From: Argyresthia goedartella | Lineage: Eukaryota > Arthropoda > Insecta > Lepidoptera > Argyresthiidae | Reading direction: 5' to 3' | Assembly: GCA_949825045.1 (NCBI GenBank) | Contig: OX463806.1 | Span: forward strand, 43,548,208 to 43,612,207 | Length of the DNA stretch: 64,000 nucleotides | Shown here: positions 21,446 to 31,262 of the stretch, one piece after another | Position numbering within the stretch: the first letter of the stretch is position 1 | How the letters are laid out: each line of letters starts with the position of its first letter | Program-made: the position numbers and the translations under genes | The notes under the pieces: model-generated | The model's database searches: none | What the model was told of the DNA's origin: nothing | What the model saw: only the letters and a program-made list of their open reading frames with translations

Positions 21446-22699
21446 TCATAATCTCACGAACACATCATCTAATCGTATTGCGGGTGGGGTGAGGTAAGGG
21501 TCATGTTTACCATAACCCATATACCAGACTATTGCAATTGTATGGGAGCAGCATCCTATAGTCCTCTTACCGATGTTACACTAACAGTAATAAGCTATTG
21601 CTCGACGTCCACTTGCTGCCCGATTTAATCCAATATACGTTTTTGTCTGGATGTGCCGGGATTGAATTCGTCATCTTATGATCCACAAGTTTTCCCCTTC
21701 AAGTTTTCTGACAATTTCTTGGGGAACCCCACCACCCAGCTCAACAATAAAAGCTCCATTGGATTGAAGGTGCTTTCCATAATAGCTTTTTGCTTGTTTA
21801 AGCTGGTATATACCAAGGCTAAACAGTATTATTTCTTCTTCACTCAGCGTTGGGAAATCATTAAAATCAGCCATATCTGCAGTCATAACTTGGAATTGTG
21901 CACGTCTTCTGTTTAAATTGTGTCTGGCTTTCCTTTGAAAAAAGTAGTTAGAACTCTTTTGAATATATATGTAATGTGATATATGTAATATATTTGTACC
22001 ATCTATAATTGTTATGGCTTTTCTTTCATCAAGCCTAAGTGAATAGGAACAAAGTCCTGCATCAGTGCTTCTCGACCAGTGCGGAGCATTCTCGAGTTAG
22101 TGGCTTCACTGGTTTTGAAAATCGAAGCTAGCCGTGCATTTGAGTCGCCGGTTCGGAGTTTGGCTAACAAAGCTGCTAGAATAGTTTTTTTGTTTCTTCT
22201 TTGATTTAGGCTAGGAGTGTTGGCTAATAAATCAGTAAACTGTTCGATAGTCAAGCCAGTCCAGTCGTGAAGTTCCTTCTCATTTATTTCATCATAATGT
22301 TCAAAATCTAATGCTTCTGTGCTGACGTGGCTTACTAATAATCTCATAGCACTAACGATTTGAGCTGGATTGAAACGTTCTATTAAATTGTCTTGCAGCT
22401 TGTTCAAAGTGTTCATTGCATACTCGACTATTTTCAGTTATGAACACACTGTAGCGGCAAAGCATTCGTAGTATTATATTTTCGGGTATTCTGTGTCTCG
22501 TGGCATTTCCACAGTGTTGAAACACACAAGTATTTGTCGAAATACCGGTACGGCTGAACCCGGACAAAGTAGTTAGCGCGGCATTAGCGTTAACTTCTTG
22601 AAGTTCTTCGTCTGCAACGCCAGGTTCACGTTGGTTGCGGAGGTACCGACGCTCAACTTGCTGCCAACAGGGTCGACAAATAACCTCTGTAGGTTGTTC
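21446..22699 (-). pseudogene. HARBI1/DDE_Tnp_4-like transposase-derived gene with SWIM-like tail, internally deleted
   Basis: On the - strand a possible acceptor (gttaacag at about 22700) opens a frame with a Cys pair (VICRPCWQQ) and then a zinc-binding-like CVFQHCGNATRHRIP...RVCNEH block. A one-base shift near 22400 leads into LHDWTGLTIEQFTDLL...ILAALLAKLRTG, the helix-turn-helix typical of DDE_Tnp_4 proteins (22416-22012). The first catalytic-domain motif follows as TIIDGTN...YIQKSSNYFFQR near 22000-21925. The rest of the DDE domain is absent. The frame passes straight to a C-terminal region (YQLKQAKSYYGKHL, RIQSRHIQTKTY) and a SWIM-like C-x-C...CCSH motif (about 21585-21550). Stops at 21671 and inside the SWIM Cys pair, plus the frameshift, show that it is dead. 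Confidence 0.65.
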
Positions 22700-22722
22700 C
22701 TGTTAACACATATATATGTATA

Positions 22723-22989
22723 TACAGGGTTATTTTTGGACCCTAGCCAAAAGTTACTATTATTTTAGGGACGTCATTCTGAGCTACTTTCACTAAGAAA
22801 CCGATTTGATCAGAGCATCTTTATTTTTCACTTCCCAGTACATTTTGGACTGAATGGGTCAGCTGATTTGTGTGGAGAAGTGAAAAATTAAGTTACTCTG
22901 ATCAAATCGGTTTCTTAGTGAAAGTTCCTCAGACTGATGTCCATAACTTAATAGTAACTTCTGGCTAGGGTTCCAAAAGTAACCCTGTA
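22723..22989. mobile_element. 267-bp foldback MITE, TA target duplication
   Basis: Almost the whole element is an inverted repeat. TACAGGGTTATTTTTGGA at the left mirrors the right end, and the arms run about 115 bp inward through ccctagcc, gttactatta and ctttcactaagaaaccgatt. The loop is short. TA lies at both outer edges (22721-22722, 22990-22991), which suggests Tc1/mariner-type mobilisation. Confidence 0.8.
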
Positions 22990-22991
22990 TA

Positions 22992-23400
22992 AATAGAGAT
23001 AAGTAATAATATTTATTCATGTAGGTATATTTATTTATTTATTTTTATTTATTTATTTTTCCACTTAACATCTATCTTTACAGGAGTGACCCTAAAGCGA
23101 TAGAGTTGTCTACCAAATAATTATACATTACACATTTTACCTATAAAATTATCTTATAAAATACAAAATTATTATTATTACTTAAATACACATCTCTCTA
23201 TTTAAAACTTTCTTATGTATATATGTAATAGACTTACTTATGACTTATAGAACAAATTGAATGAAATAATCCATACCTGTCGATCTAGTTGATCTGCAAT
23301 TACGAACTGAGTTATATTGATATGCTGTCATTCTCGGGAAGTCCAAGTATAACTTCGGCGATCGCCAATTGGCGTACGGCATGAAATGCATAAAAGACAT
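22992..23400. other. Retroposon tail and intergenic sequence
   Basis: An (ATTT)n run at 23026-23060 is followed by ccacttaacatctatctttaca, which looks like the reversed 3' end of a retroposon. No gene recognised in the rest. Confidence 0.35.
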
Positions 23401-23660
23401 AGACATAGACATTTATTTATTCACTGGACAAAATATGTTACATCAACAGGAAAACTTTACAGACAGGAAATCGACATTAGATTATAGAAGAAAACACATA
23501 TTTTCTAAATAAAAGAGAAGGATGATGTACGCATGCTTCATCAGTGAAATGGCTCCAACTCAGCATAATGCTACAACAGGGCTGCAGCGCTGATTTTCTG
23601 TCAAAACCATTTGATATCCGTGCAGGCACCTCTCAACGATGCGATGTATAGGTAGATATA
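23401..23660 (-). mobile_element. LINE 3' end with (TAGACA)n-type tail
   Basis: A short cagacat/catagacat repeat at 23397-23413 is followed by ttatttattcactggacaaa and a block I recognise from many lepidopteran LINE 3' UTRs, in reverse orientation. It may be the 3' end of the same element whose ORF1 lies at 24359-25377, with ORF2 deleted. Confidence 0.5.
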
Positions 23661-24358
23661 TAGATATACAATAGAAATATGAAATAGGTACGTAATAATA
23701 ATACTAATAATTAAGTGAGTACAGTAAGTGACTTAGGGTGGATTTTACAGCAAAAAGTCATGCGAGAATAACTAAGTTAAAGTTAAGTTTTTGATCCGTG
23801 GCTTTTATCGAGATAATTTATATGACAAAGACAGTTCAAAATTAGGTCATTCTTAGAAAAAGTAGAAAATACTCTTGAGTAAAAAGTTACTCTTCGATGG
23901 TAAAACTAGCTCTCAGTGAGTTAATTCATACATAATAACGAAAAAGTAATAAAATACATAGAGTACATAGTGTAGATAAATAGCTTTTTATACGAGAATA
24001 CTTGAGGTTATATATTGAAACAATGAGAGAACGACGATACTCGATATTTATGATGATGTATAAAATAACTGTGTTTGGAGGAATGTGATTTGAGTTAGAA
24101 CAGTGCATAGGTGTACATCGGTATATGTAAGGTATGTGTGTGAGTGAGAGGTACTTACAGGGTAGGTTTAGAGCGTTTACCGCGCAGTCAGCTGATAAGT
24201 CACGGTTTGAGTTTTGAGCCATTTCACTACGAATAACATACGCACAAGCATAAATAGTATGTGAAACACAATCGGAAATAAAATATGAACAATTATTTTT
24301 AACATGGAAGTTTAGTTGAGATGCATTGTAACATTTCGTAACGAAAGTAATAAATAGG
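23661..24358. other. Sequence between LINE ORF1 and LINE 3' end; ORF2 missing
   Basis: No reverse-transcriptase or endonuclease motif is found on either strand. A - strand frame that includes MAQNSNRDLSADCAVNALN (from 24223) is not recognised. The space is too small for ORF2. Confidence 0.35.
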
Positions 24359-25377
24359 TTAATTTTTGACGCTTTTAACTGAGTTACCAAAAATACGATC
24401 GACCTCTTTGAGAGAGTACAGCATATGAACTGGCGAAGACTTATCACGTCTGGCGAAAACGCGGCTTTCCTGTGTCCAAATGAAGGTCCAGCAATCTTTG
24501 CCCAGACTACGCGCTCTGCCAAAAATAGCTCGATTCATCTTTGTCAGCCGCTCGTTGACGTTGAATGTGTTTGGGGCGTGTGGAGGAAGTCCGAAGTCAT
24601 CAGCAGAAGCGCCGCGACGAACCTTCGAGTTCTTCAGCAGCGCATCACGGGGCGCGCGGCGCGCCAGCCGTACGGCGATGGGACGCGGCCGGGAGTCCAC
24701 GATCACTCCTTCCCCGCTGGGCACTTGCTTCCTGGAGCCAACCCGCCTAGCGGCCACGACATCACGCACGTCCAACGTGACCCCAAGCTTCGTCGTGACC
24801 AATGCCACCACATGTTCGAGGTTCTCTCCCGCCACCTCGGGGATATTGGTGATCTCCACGTCATTGCAGAGGCTCGCCTGTTCTCGACCGGTTACGTCGG
24901 CTTGGAGCTGTTCTACCGTCTCCTGTAGTTGATGTACGATGGAGTCAGGCGCGCTCGGTTGCTCACGTCTCAATACAGTAAGTTCCCCTTTTAGTTGGGT
25001 ATTTTCATCCTCGAGGGCCGAAAGTTTGGAAGACAGCAAAGAGATGCTGCCTTCATGTCTGAAAGTTGTGCTGCCAGAAAATCCGTCGTCGAAGTAAACT
25101 CCTTCTTCAGGCTCTCGATGAGAAAATTATTTTCTTCCACGATTGCAAGACGAATTTTCTCCAGTTTGGGATCTAGTTTGCTATCCAGCAGTTCTGAAAT
25201 CCGCTCATAGCTGAAACCTGTAGGAATGGATGTACCCATGTTGGCCAGCGGGGATTCCATAAAAGTTGATTCTTCGTGGGACGGCATATCGCAGGACATA
25301 TCTGAGACGTCGTTAACTGTAGTATCATTATTCTGTGTCATTTCTTCGCCAGCCGCTGGGGGCGTTGCAGTCGTCAC
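24359..25377 (-). pseudogene. LINE ORF1 with coiled coil and FP25K-like C-terminus
   Basis: Two overlapping - strand frames (25377-24991 and 25039-24359) join at one frameshift near 25030. The first is acidic and Ser/Thr-rich, then helical (SKLDPKLEKIRLAIVEENNF). The second continues a coiled coil (LSSKLSALEDENTQLKGEL) into an RNA-binding-like region (VEITNIPEVAGENLEHVV, RRVGSRKQVPSGEG, IAVRLARRAPRDALL). It ends with NERLTKMNRAIFGRARSLGK...RRDKSSPVHML, which has the pattern of the baculovirus FP25K C-terminal domain that is shared with insect LINE ORF1 proteins. It probably acts as an RNA chaperone for its own transcript. Local GC is higher than in the flanks. No ORF2 remains downstream. Confidence 0.65.
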
Positions 25378-25740
25378 TGGGGCTTCGCGAATAATTGTTC
25401 GTTCATAACTTCAGTGAATACAGTAACAAATATTGTATTTAACTTCGATATAATAACCCTTTTTTGGGTAAGTAACAGTTAGTGTTAATTTTCAAGTTAT
25501 TCACAAAAAACTTAGAAACAATTTACGAAAACAATTTTCAATCTTCGCGATCTTTTTACAGCGATCACTTTCAAACAAAATAGAAAAACATAATTGTCAA
25601 CTTTTTAGGCACAGAATTCAATCTTTCAGCGTATTAAAACCATAAAAAATTAATAACATCCGATCTTTTTAGGGCACGCATACAAATGGTTTAAATGAGG
25701 GTCATGTTTTAATATCGACTAGGTATTATCTATTCTATGA
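25378..25740. other. 5' flank of the ORF1 fragment; no gene seen
   Basis: AT-rich sequence immediately upstream of the ORF1 start, possibly the retroelement 5' UTR. No promoter motif can be assigned. Confidence 0.35.
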
Positions 25741-25744
25741 GGGA

Positions 25745-26535
25745 TAGATGATCATGATGATGATGAATATCATGATGTCTATCAATATCCAGATGATGAT
25801 GATGTTTGATGATGATGATGACTGACGATGATGATGATGATGACTGACAATGATGATGATGATGATGGTCATATTCATCATGTTTGATGATGATAATGAA
25901 TATGACAACAATCATGATGATGATGACTGACGACGATGATGATGTTTGATGATGATGATGACTGACGATGATGATGATGATGATGATGACTGACAATGAT
26001 GATGATGATGATGATGAATATGAAAACAATCATGATGATGATGACTGACGACGATGAATCATCATCATCATCAAACATCATCATCATCATGATTGTTGTC
26101 ATATATGAATATGACAACAATCATGATGATGTTTGATGATGATGATGACTGACGATGATGATGATGATGATGATGACTGACAATGATGATGATGATGATG
26201 AATATGACAACAATCATGATGATGATGACTGACGACGATGATGATGTTTGATGATGATGATGAATATGACAACAATCATGATGATGATGATGTTTGATGA
26301 TGATGATGACTGACGATGATGATGATGATGATGATGACTGACAATGATGATGATGATGATGAATATGACAACAATCATGATGATGATGACTGACGACGAT
26401 GATGATGTTTGATGATGATGATGAATATGACAACAATCATGATGATGATGACTGACGACGATGATGATGTTTGATGATGATGATGACTGACGATGATGAT
26501 GATGATGATGATGATGAAGGTGATGAGTATGATGA
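25745..26535. repeat. GAT-rich composite satellite with an internal inversion
   Basis: Runs of GAT alternate with three punctuating words (actgac, gtttgat, gaatatgacaacaatcat). The full composite unit is about 118 bp and is repeated in whole or shortened form. At about 26058-26103 the array flips to the complementary CATCAT strand and back, forming a palindrome around 26103-26110. Long open frames on both strands (His/Ser/Ile or Met/Asp runs) are a by-product of the triplet repeat. Confidence 0.9.
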
Positions 26536-26669
26536 TGATGAACGGTGACAATGATAAAGATGATGACGCGCAAGGGGGCCTTAATTTCAATTTCGCATCG
26601 AGTGTATGCCCTACACATTTACAAAGGCACAGCACATCATGCAAACTGCGTACTTATTGTGATAAAAAC

Positions 26670-27652
26670 TGGAGATGCAACGAATATTCGGCAATTAATC
26701 GATATTCGGCAACTATTCGGTATTCGACCTATTCGGCCACTTTTTTCATTATTCGGTATTCGGCCGAATACTATCTACTATTCGGCCGAATACCGAATAC
26801 CAATAGAAATAAAATAAAAACGCAAATAAAGCTATTTGTGTATTATTAGTATTACATCGTTAATATTAATTTTATTTGTAATTCATTTGTTTAAATTGAT
26901 CTGTGACTCTAAAAAGGGCAATAAAAAAAAAAATTTTTACCGAATAATCATTTATTAGCCTTTATATTGAGGATGGTAGTTTTTTTTTATTTAACATTAA
27001 TCAAAGGAAATTCAAAATAAAAAAATAACAGCCGATTGCGCTTTTTTTGTTCACAATACCTGCTACTAAGAATAATATCTCAATACTCAATCATTTATTG
27101 CACTCCATAGGTTTACAAAGTTTTACTATAATACACACTACACAAGGTCATGAAAGTTATTTTTAACAAAACTGAAAAAGGATACTGTTTTGATTTGGTT
27201 AACCATCGGTGATAATATAACGATCTTCCGTACGGTTGAGACAAGCACTCTTCAAATATAACTCTCTTGGTATCTCATTTGCAATCGTACCTTTTCTACT
27301 CCCGATAACATAAAACACAGCAAGTTTTATGACGACTTGCCGGCTGGTGAGCCAAATAATCCCTCTCCGTCACCCCCGCATGGACCACAGTGAGTGATAT
27401 CGTAACCTGGAGGGCAATTCCCCCACATTCGAATGCGTAAGCACTTTGAATGCGTATTCTGCCAAGGACCACTCGCGAAGGAACTTCGCCTATTAAAGGA
27501 CGAAGCTCCGCCCCTTTGTAGAATAGGCATTCAAAGCGCATACGCATTTAAATGTGTGAGAATTACGCTCCTGTTCGCGTGACATGCACTGGATCTCTCA
27601 CCGAATATTCGGTATTCGGTATTCGGCCAAATCACTATTCGTTGCATCTCTA
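26670..27652. mobile_element. Non-autonomous hAT-type DNA transposon, 983 bp
   Basis: The ends are TGGAGATGCAACGAATA and, reversed, TAGAGATGCAACGAATA, a 17-bp terminal inverted repeat with one mismatch. ATAAAAAC stands directly outside both ends (26662-26669 and 27653-27660), the 8-bp duplication expected of hAT elements. Sub-terminal tracts are built from tattcgg/ccgaata words. The interior encodes no transposase. It holds an inverted repeat around 27430-27550 (gaatgcgtaag / cgcatacgcattt), and short frames on both strands are not recognised. Confidence 0.85.
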
Positions 27653-27659
27653 ATAAAAA

Positions 27660-28130
27660 CCGATTTTTATGTACCCAGTATCGCTCGCGCGAATAAGACA
27701 AATCTGATGACGTATTATTTATCAAAATCGATTGAGCCGTTAGGTAGAATGAAGTAACATAGGAACAGACATACATACAAAAACAAATAATCCTCCTTTT
27801 TCACTTGGCTGTCGGTTAAATAAGTGCCAGTGTTATATTATAATACAAAATAATTCAATAGACACGATCAAATGGTATAAACAAAACTATCCTAATATCA
27901 TTTTTTATTAAATTTCAATAGCCTGTAAAAATGTGGCCGTGGACCGCACAGGTTTGTTGTAATAGTAAAAAATTATGGGGATTGTGTGTTCTATCCGAAT
28001 ATCCCTTTTTTTTCTGGCCGGCACTTTCACTTTTGGCCCAAAAATGTATGGGCCGTGAATAATCTCCTTTCATTTTCATGAAGGTTTCAATGGTGAGGAT
28101 TACAGCTTGAAGGTCTTGAAATATTTCTGA
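27660..28130 (-). repeat. Dispersed repeat R2, third copy
   Basis: The reverse complement matches the distal half of the copy at 20066-20940 (atttatcaaaat, ctgtcggttaaa, attatggggattgtgtgttc). It ends with ggtgaggattacagcttgaa, shared with 17503-17545. Confidence 0.8.
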
Positions 28131-28264
28131 ACGCGACTATGTTTGAGTGTCGTGTGAAAGTGAATCTCTGTGTAGTGCATGGCCGGCATTTGTTATATTC
28201 CAAGAATTATCAAATAAATGAGTAAAGTACTGTTTAGTTTGTAATTATTGAACCGTACATTCTA

Positions 28265-29090
28265 ATGGATCATTACGAGAACGCATTTTCAGTCTCCAAA
28301 ATTGAAAGACAAAAAGAAGATTTTGATGATGTTAATTGTGTATTGTCTTTAAACTTGAATTGGTCCACAGTTAATAATTTATTGTTAAACGCTGGTAAAA
28401 CCAAGTGTATCAAATTCTCACTTCCAAATGTCAGGCAAGTTGAGACCAGCTTGGTGTTAGACAGCAACACGTTAGAGTTAGTCAATGATACAAAGTTCCT
28501 TGGAATAACCATTGATAGCAAATTGTAGTGGGGACCCCACTTAGATAAATTAGCGGGTTTAATAAGTTCTGCGGTTTACGCTGTTAGGAACATAAGACAA
28601 AACACGGATATGGCTACATCTAGGCTAGTATATTTTAGTTAATTTCATAGTGTCATGTTCTATGGTATCTCGTTGTGGGGGTAAGCAGCGGATATTCAAA
28701 CTATTTTTATTTTACAGAAAAGAGCTATTCAAGCAATTTATAGAGAGATTTTCAAAGAAATTGACATACTAACTGTAGCAAGACAATATATTTTCGAAAA
28801 TATAATGTATGTAGTCAAGAACCTTATTACATTTCCCAAACTTAGCGATAGCTGTAATGTTTACCTGAGAAATAATCATAGACTAGTTGCGCCCCGGTTT
28901 AGACTCGCGAAGGTTAACAATTCTTTCAAGGGTTATTCTCTACTACAATAAGATTCTAGGAGATGTTCTAAGACCTCTGGAGATTTAGAAATTGCCATTT
29001 GAGCAATTTAAAAAGCATGTTAAAGCGATTTTGTCGAAAGGGACATTACAATGTTCAAGATTACTTAAATGACGGGACTGTATGGGGGTT
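28265..29090 (+). mobile_element. Jockey-type LINE ORF2 C-terminal remnant
   Basis: The frame starts downstream of the catalytic Asp pair: CVLSLNLNWSTVNNLLLNAG, NDTKFLGITIDSKL, then (after a TAG at about 28526) GPHLDKLAGLISSAVYAVRN, FHSVMFYGISLWG and RFRLAKVNNSFKGYSLL. It ends with a Jockey-family C-terminus near 29070. At least four stops or frame changes interrupt it. It is 5' truncated at 28265 and very close in pattern to the fragments at 41627-41995 and 60410-60622. Confidence 0.7.
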
Positions 29091-29489
29091 AGTCTAGCTC
29101 AACACAGACCTAGCTATTAATAATTTTGTAATTATTTATTCCTGTTTATTAATTATAATAATTGATATCGTAATATTTGTATTAGTTAAGCATTAGCAAT
29201 TTTTAAAAGAGATCTAAAAATCAATCTGTGGGAGTTTCTAAGCCCTGCTTCTCCCACAGTGGTCCAATGTAGAGAAGCGACAAAAAATGTCGTTGTCGTT
29301 TCGCGAAAATGCCTCGTCTAAAAACCACTGTGTTGCCGTAATGTGTGCCTTTACACAGATTAATAAAGAGTTAGGGCCTTTATTATAAGAACTAGGTTGT
29401 ATCTGGGGCCCTATTTACAGTGACGGTTCAATGACGCGATGACGACGGTCAACTTTGGGTATTCTTTATTTGGCGTTTGGTCAAAATAC
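29091..29489. other. LINE 3' flank; no gene seen
   Basis: Probably the 3' UTR of the Jockey remnant, followed by unassigned AT-rich sequence. Confidence 0.3.
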
Positions 29490-29760
29490 TTTTTAATTAA
29501 GGCAATTAATGGTCGAATTGGAAATTAAGGTAATTTCTAATAATATGAAATAGGTAACCAACACACAAACACGTAAACCAGTATAGTAATATAATTCATA
29601 TATCGGACGTTCTAACGGTGATGGAAAACATCGTGAGGAAACCTTCATTACTCCATAGCTGTGGTGATGGGCTAGCCCCCTGTCATGTAAAAGTCTCAAA
29701 GTGGGCATAATTGTGCCTCTGCCACCCCGTAAGGGAAAAGGCGTGACGCTATGTTATTTT
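29490..29760. repeat. Lepidopteran interspersed repeat
   Basis: It contains gtgatggaaaacatcgtgag followed by gaaacc and ends with ccccgtaagggaaaaggcgtga. I recall both words from repeats widespread in moth and butterfly genomes. Non-coding here. Confidence 0.5.
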
Positions 29761-31140
29761 GTCACTAACATATTTACATACCAAGTTATGGTACTTATTT
29801 GTCTTATTTAAAATGATTGGATATTTATATTATTTAACTTTATTAGTCCCCCACAACGAACAGTATTTCTGTTTTCTGAGGGTGATTCCATTCGTATGGC
29901 GCATCCAGTCCTAATAATTTTTGACTTCGCATTCGATACCAAACAGGCATATATATTGACCTTTAGCCGTGAGATAGGCTTGTTTGTTTGTGAAATTGTA
30001 GGATGGAGGCGATTATAGGAGAGTATGCACATGAGATTGTCTAATGAGTTGAGTGGAGTTGTTTTGTGGGATTCGTGTAATTTTAAATGCTTACTGCTGA
30101 TCAAGTAAACAAAGAAATTTATTCAATTTACACACTCGGATAACGTGTGTCGTGGGAAGTTGAGTAGAATTTGAATAATCTGCTAACGAGTTAAACTTTG
30201 CACACGGGACTTACAGTTCAGGTTGTTTTCTCATAATTTTAGCAATTATATTTTCTTTGCTTCTACAAAGATTTGAACTGATTTTATTTGTTATTTGCCA
30301 CGAAAATATGCCTATAGTTTTAGCTCGAAACCTGATTTCCCAAACAATATGTAAGCAAAAAAGGCAAAATACTTCAAAACATAGCTTGGTAGTGACATCA
30401 TAAACTCACTCAATGCGAGAATAGAGGGAATAAAGGAAACTCAATTTCCCAAACTCCCACGCCTACTAAGTAAACATCATACAACATCCCTTACACCCAA
30501 CACGAGGGTACCTTATCAAAGTTGTTTGATACGCAGTTAAGTATGCCATTCAATCACCCAATAATGTGCAATACACTGTGTAACAATGTCACCCAGCCTT
30601 CCCCTGCTCGAAATAAACGACCTAAAGCCCTTGGAGCCTCTACAAGAAAATATACACTCTATATCCTCGCTATTGAGAGAAAATTCAACTGAGAATGGTG
30701 AGGTTTTCAAAAAAAGAACTGCGGTTTTCTTTTTCTTTTCCTCTGCGTTCAATTTTTTCTCTTGCGTTTTGTGTTTATCGGCCAGTATCGAAATGCTCGC
30801 TCTGTGGAGACCCGGCTTTTTCAGTTTGGACAGGTCAAGCTTTGCCTACTAAAACTCACCTGCACCTGCATTTCCGCAGACTGGAAATCTAAGTTTCACT
30901 TTACTCGTACTCTATCCTAAGCACAAGGGTCCTTAGATTGCACTGGACTATCGATCAGAAGAATGATACCACATTCTTCTGATCGATAGCCCAGCCTTAC
31001 AAAAATACTTACATTATTGGAGTTTATAATTATTTTCACTTCATGTTCATGTTTTTTGTTTGTTTGGGACACCCAAGAGGTTCCAATAAAAACCAAATCG
31101 GCGATTTGTTAGTGAAGGGGCAAATACGAAGTACCCGTAA
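29761..31140. other. Intergenic with a local duplication
   Basis: No gene recognised; the + frame at 30586-30852 has no family signal. A hairpin at 30945-30992 (about 20-bp arms around tatcgatcagaagaatg) belongs to a block (about 30967-31065) that recurs at 31379-31480 in the same orientation. Confidence 0.4.
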
Positions 31141-31146
31141 CCGGCG

Positions 31147-31262
31147 AGCTTGCATGAAGAGAGACTTATGAATGTTGAGGAAGCGAGAGATGTATGCCAG
31201 GATCTTAGCAGGTGGAGGTCTTTGGTCTCTGCCTACCCCTCTTCCGGGAAATAGGCGTGAGC
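31147..31262 (+). mobile_element. RTE-type LINE C-terminal fragment
   Basis: One + frame reads RLMNVEEARDVCQD, then SRWRSLVSAYPSSGK and a stop, with one shift inside. I recognise it as the tail of a widespread lepidopteran LINE. Only about 35 codons are left. Confidence 0.5.

Noticed and set aside
24425..24932. Two long + strand frames opposite the LINE ORF1
   Set aside because: They are antisense shadows of a GC-rich coding region on the - strand, which has the recognisable domain.
25730..26644. Long open frames rich in His/Ser/Ile or Met/Asp across the GAT satellite
   Set aside because: They arise from the triplet repeat on either strand, with no start context, conservation pattern or non-repetitive domain.
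30586..30852. An 88-codon + frame with a hydrophobic C-terminal half
   Set aside because: Its hydrophobic residues come from a T-rich tract, and an alternative frame over the same tract is also open.
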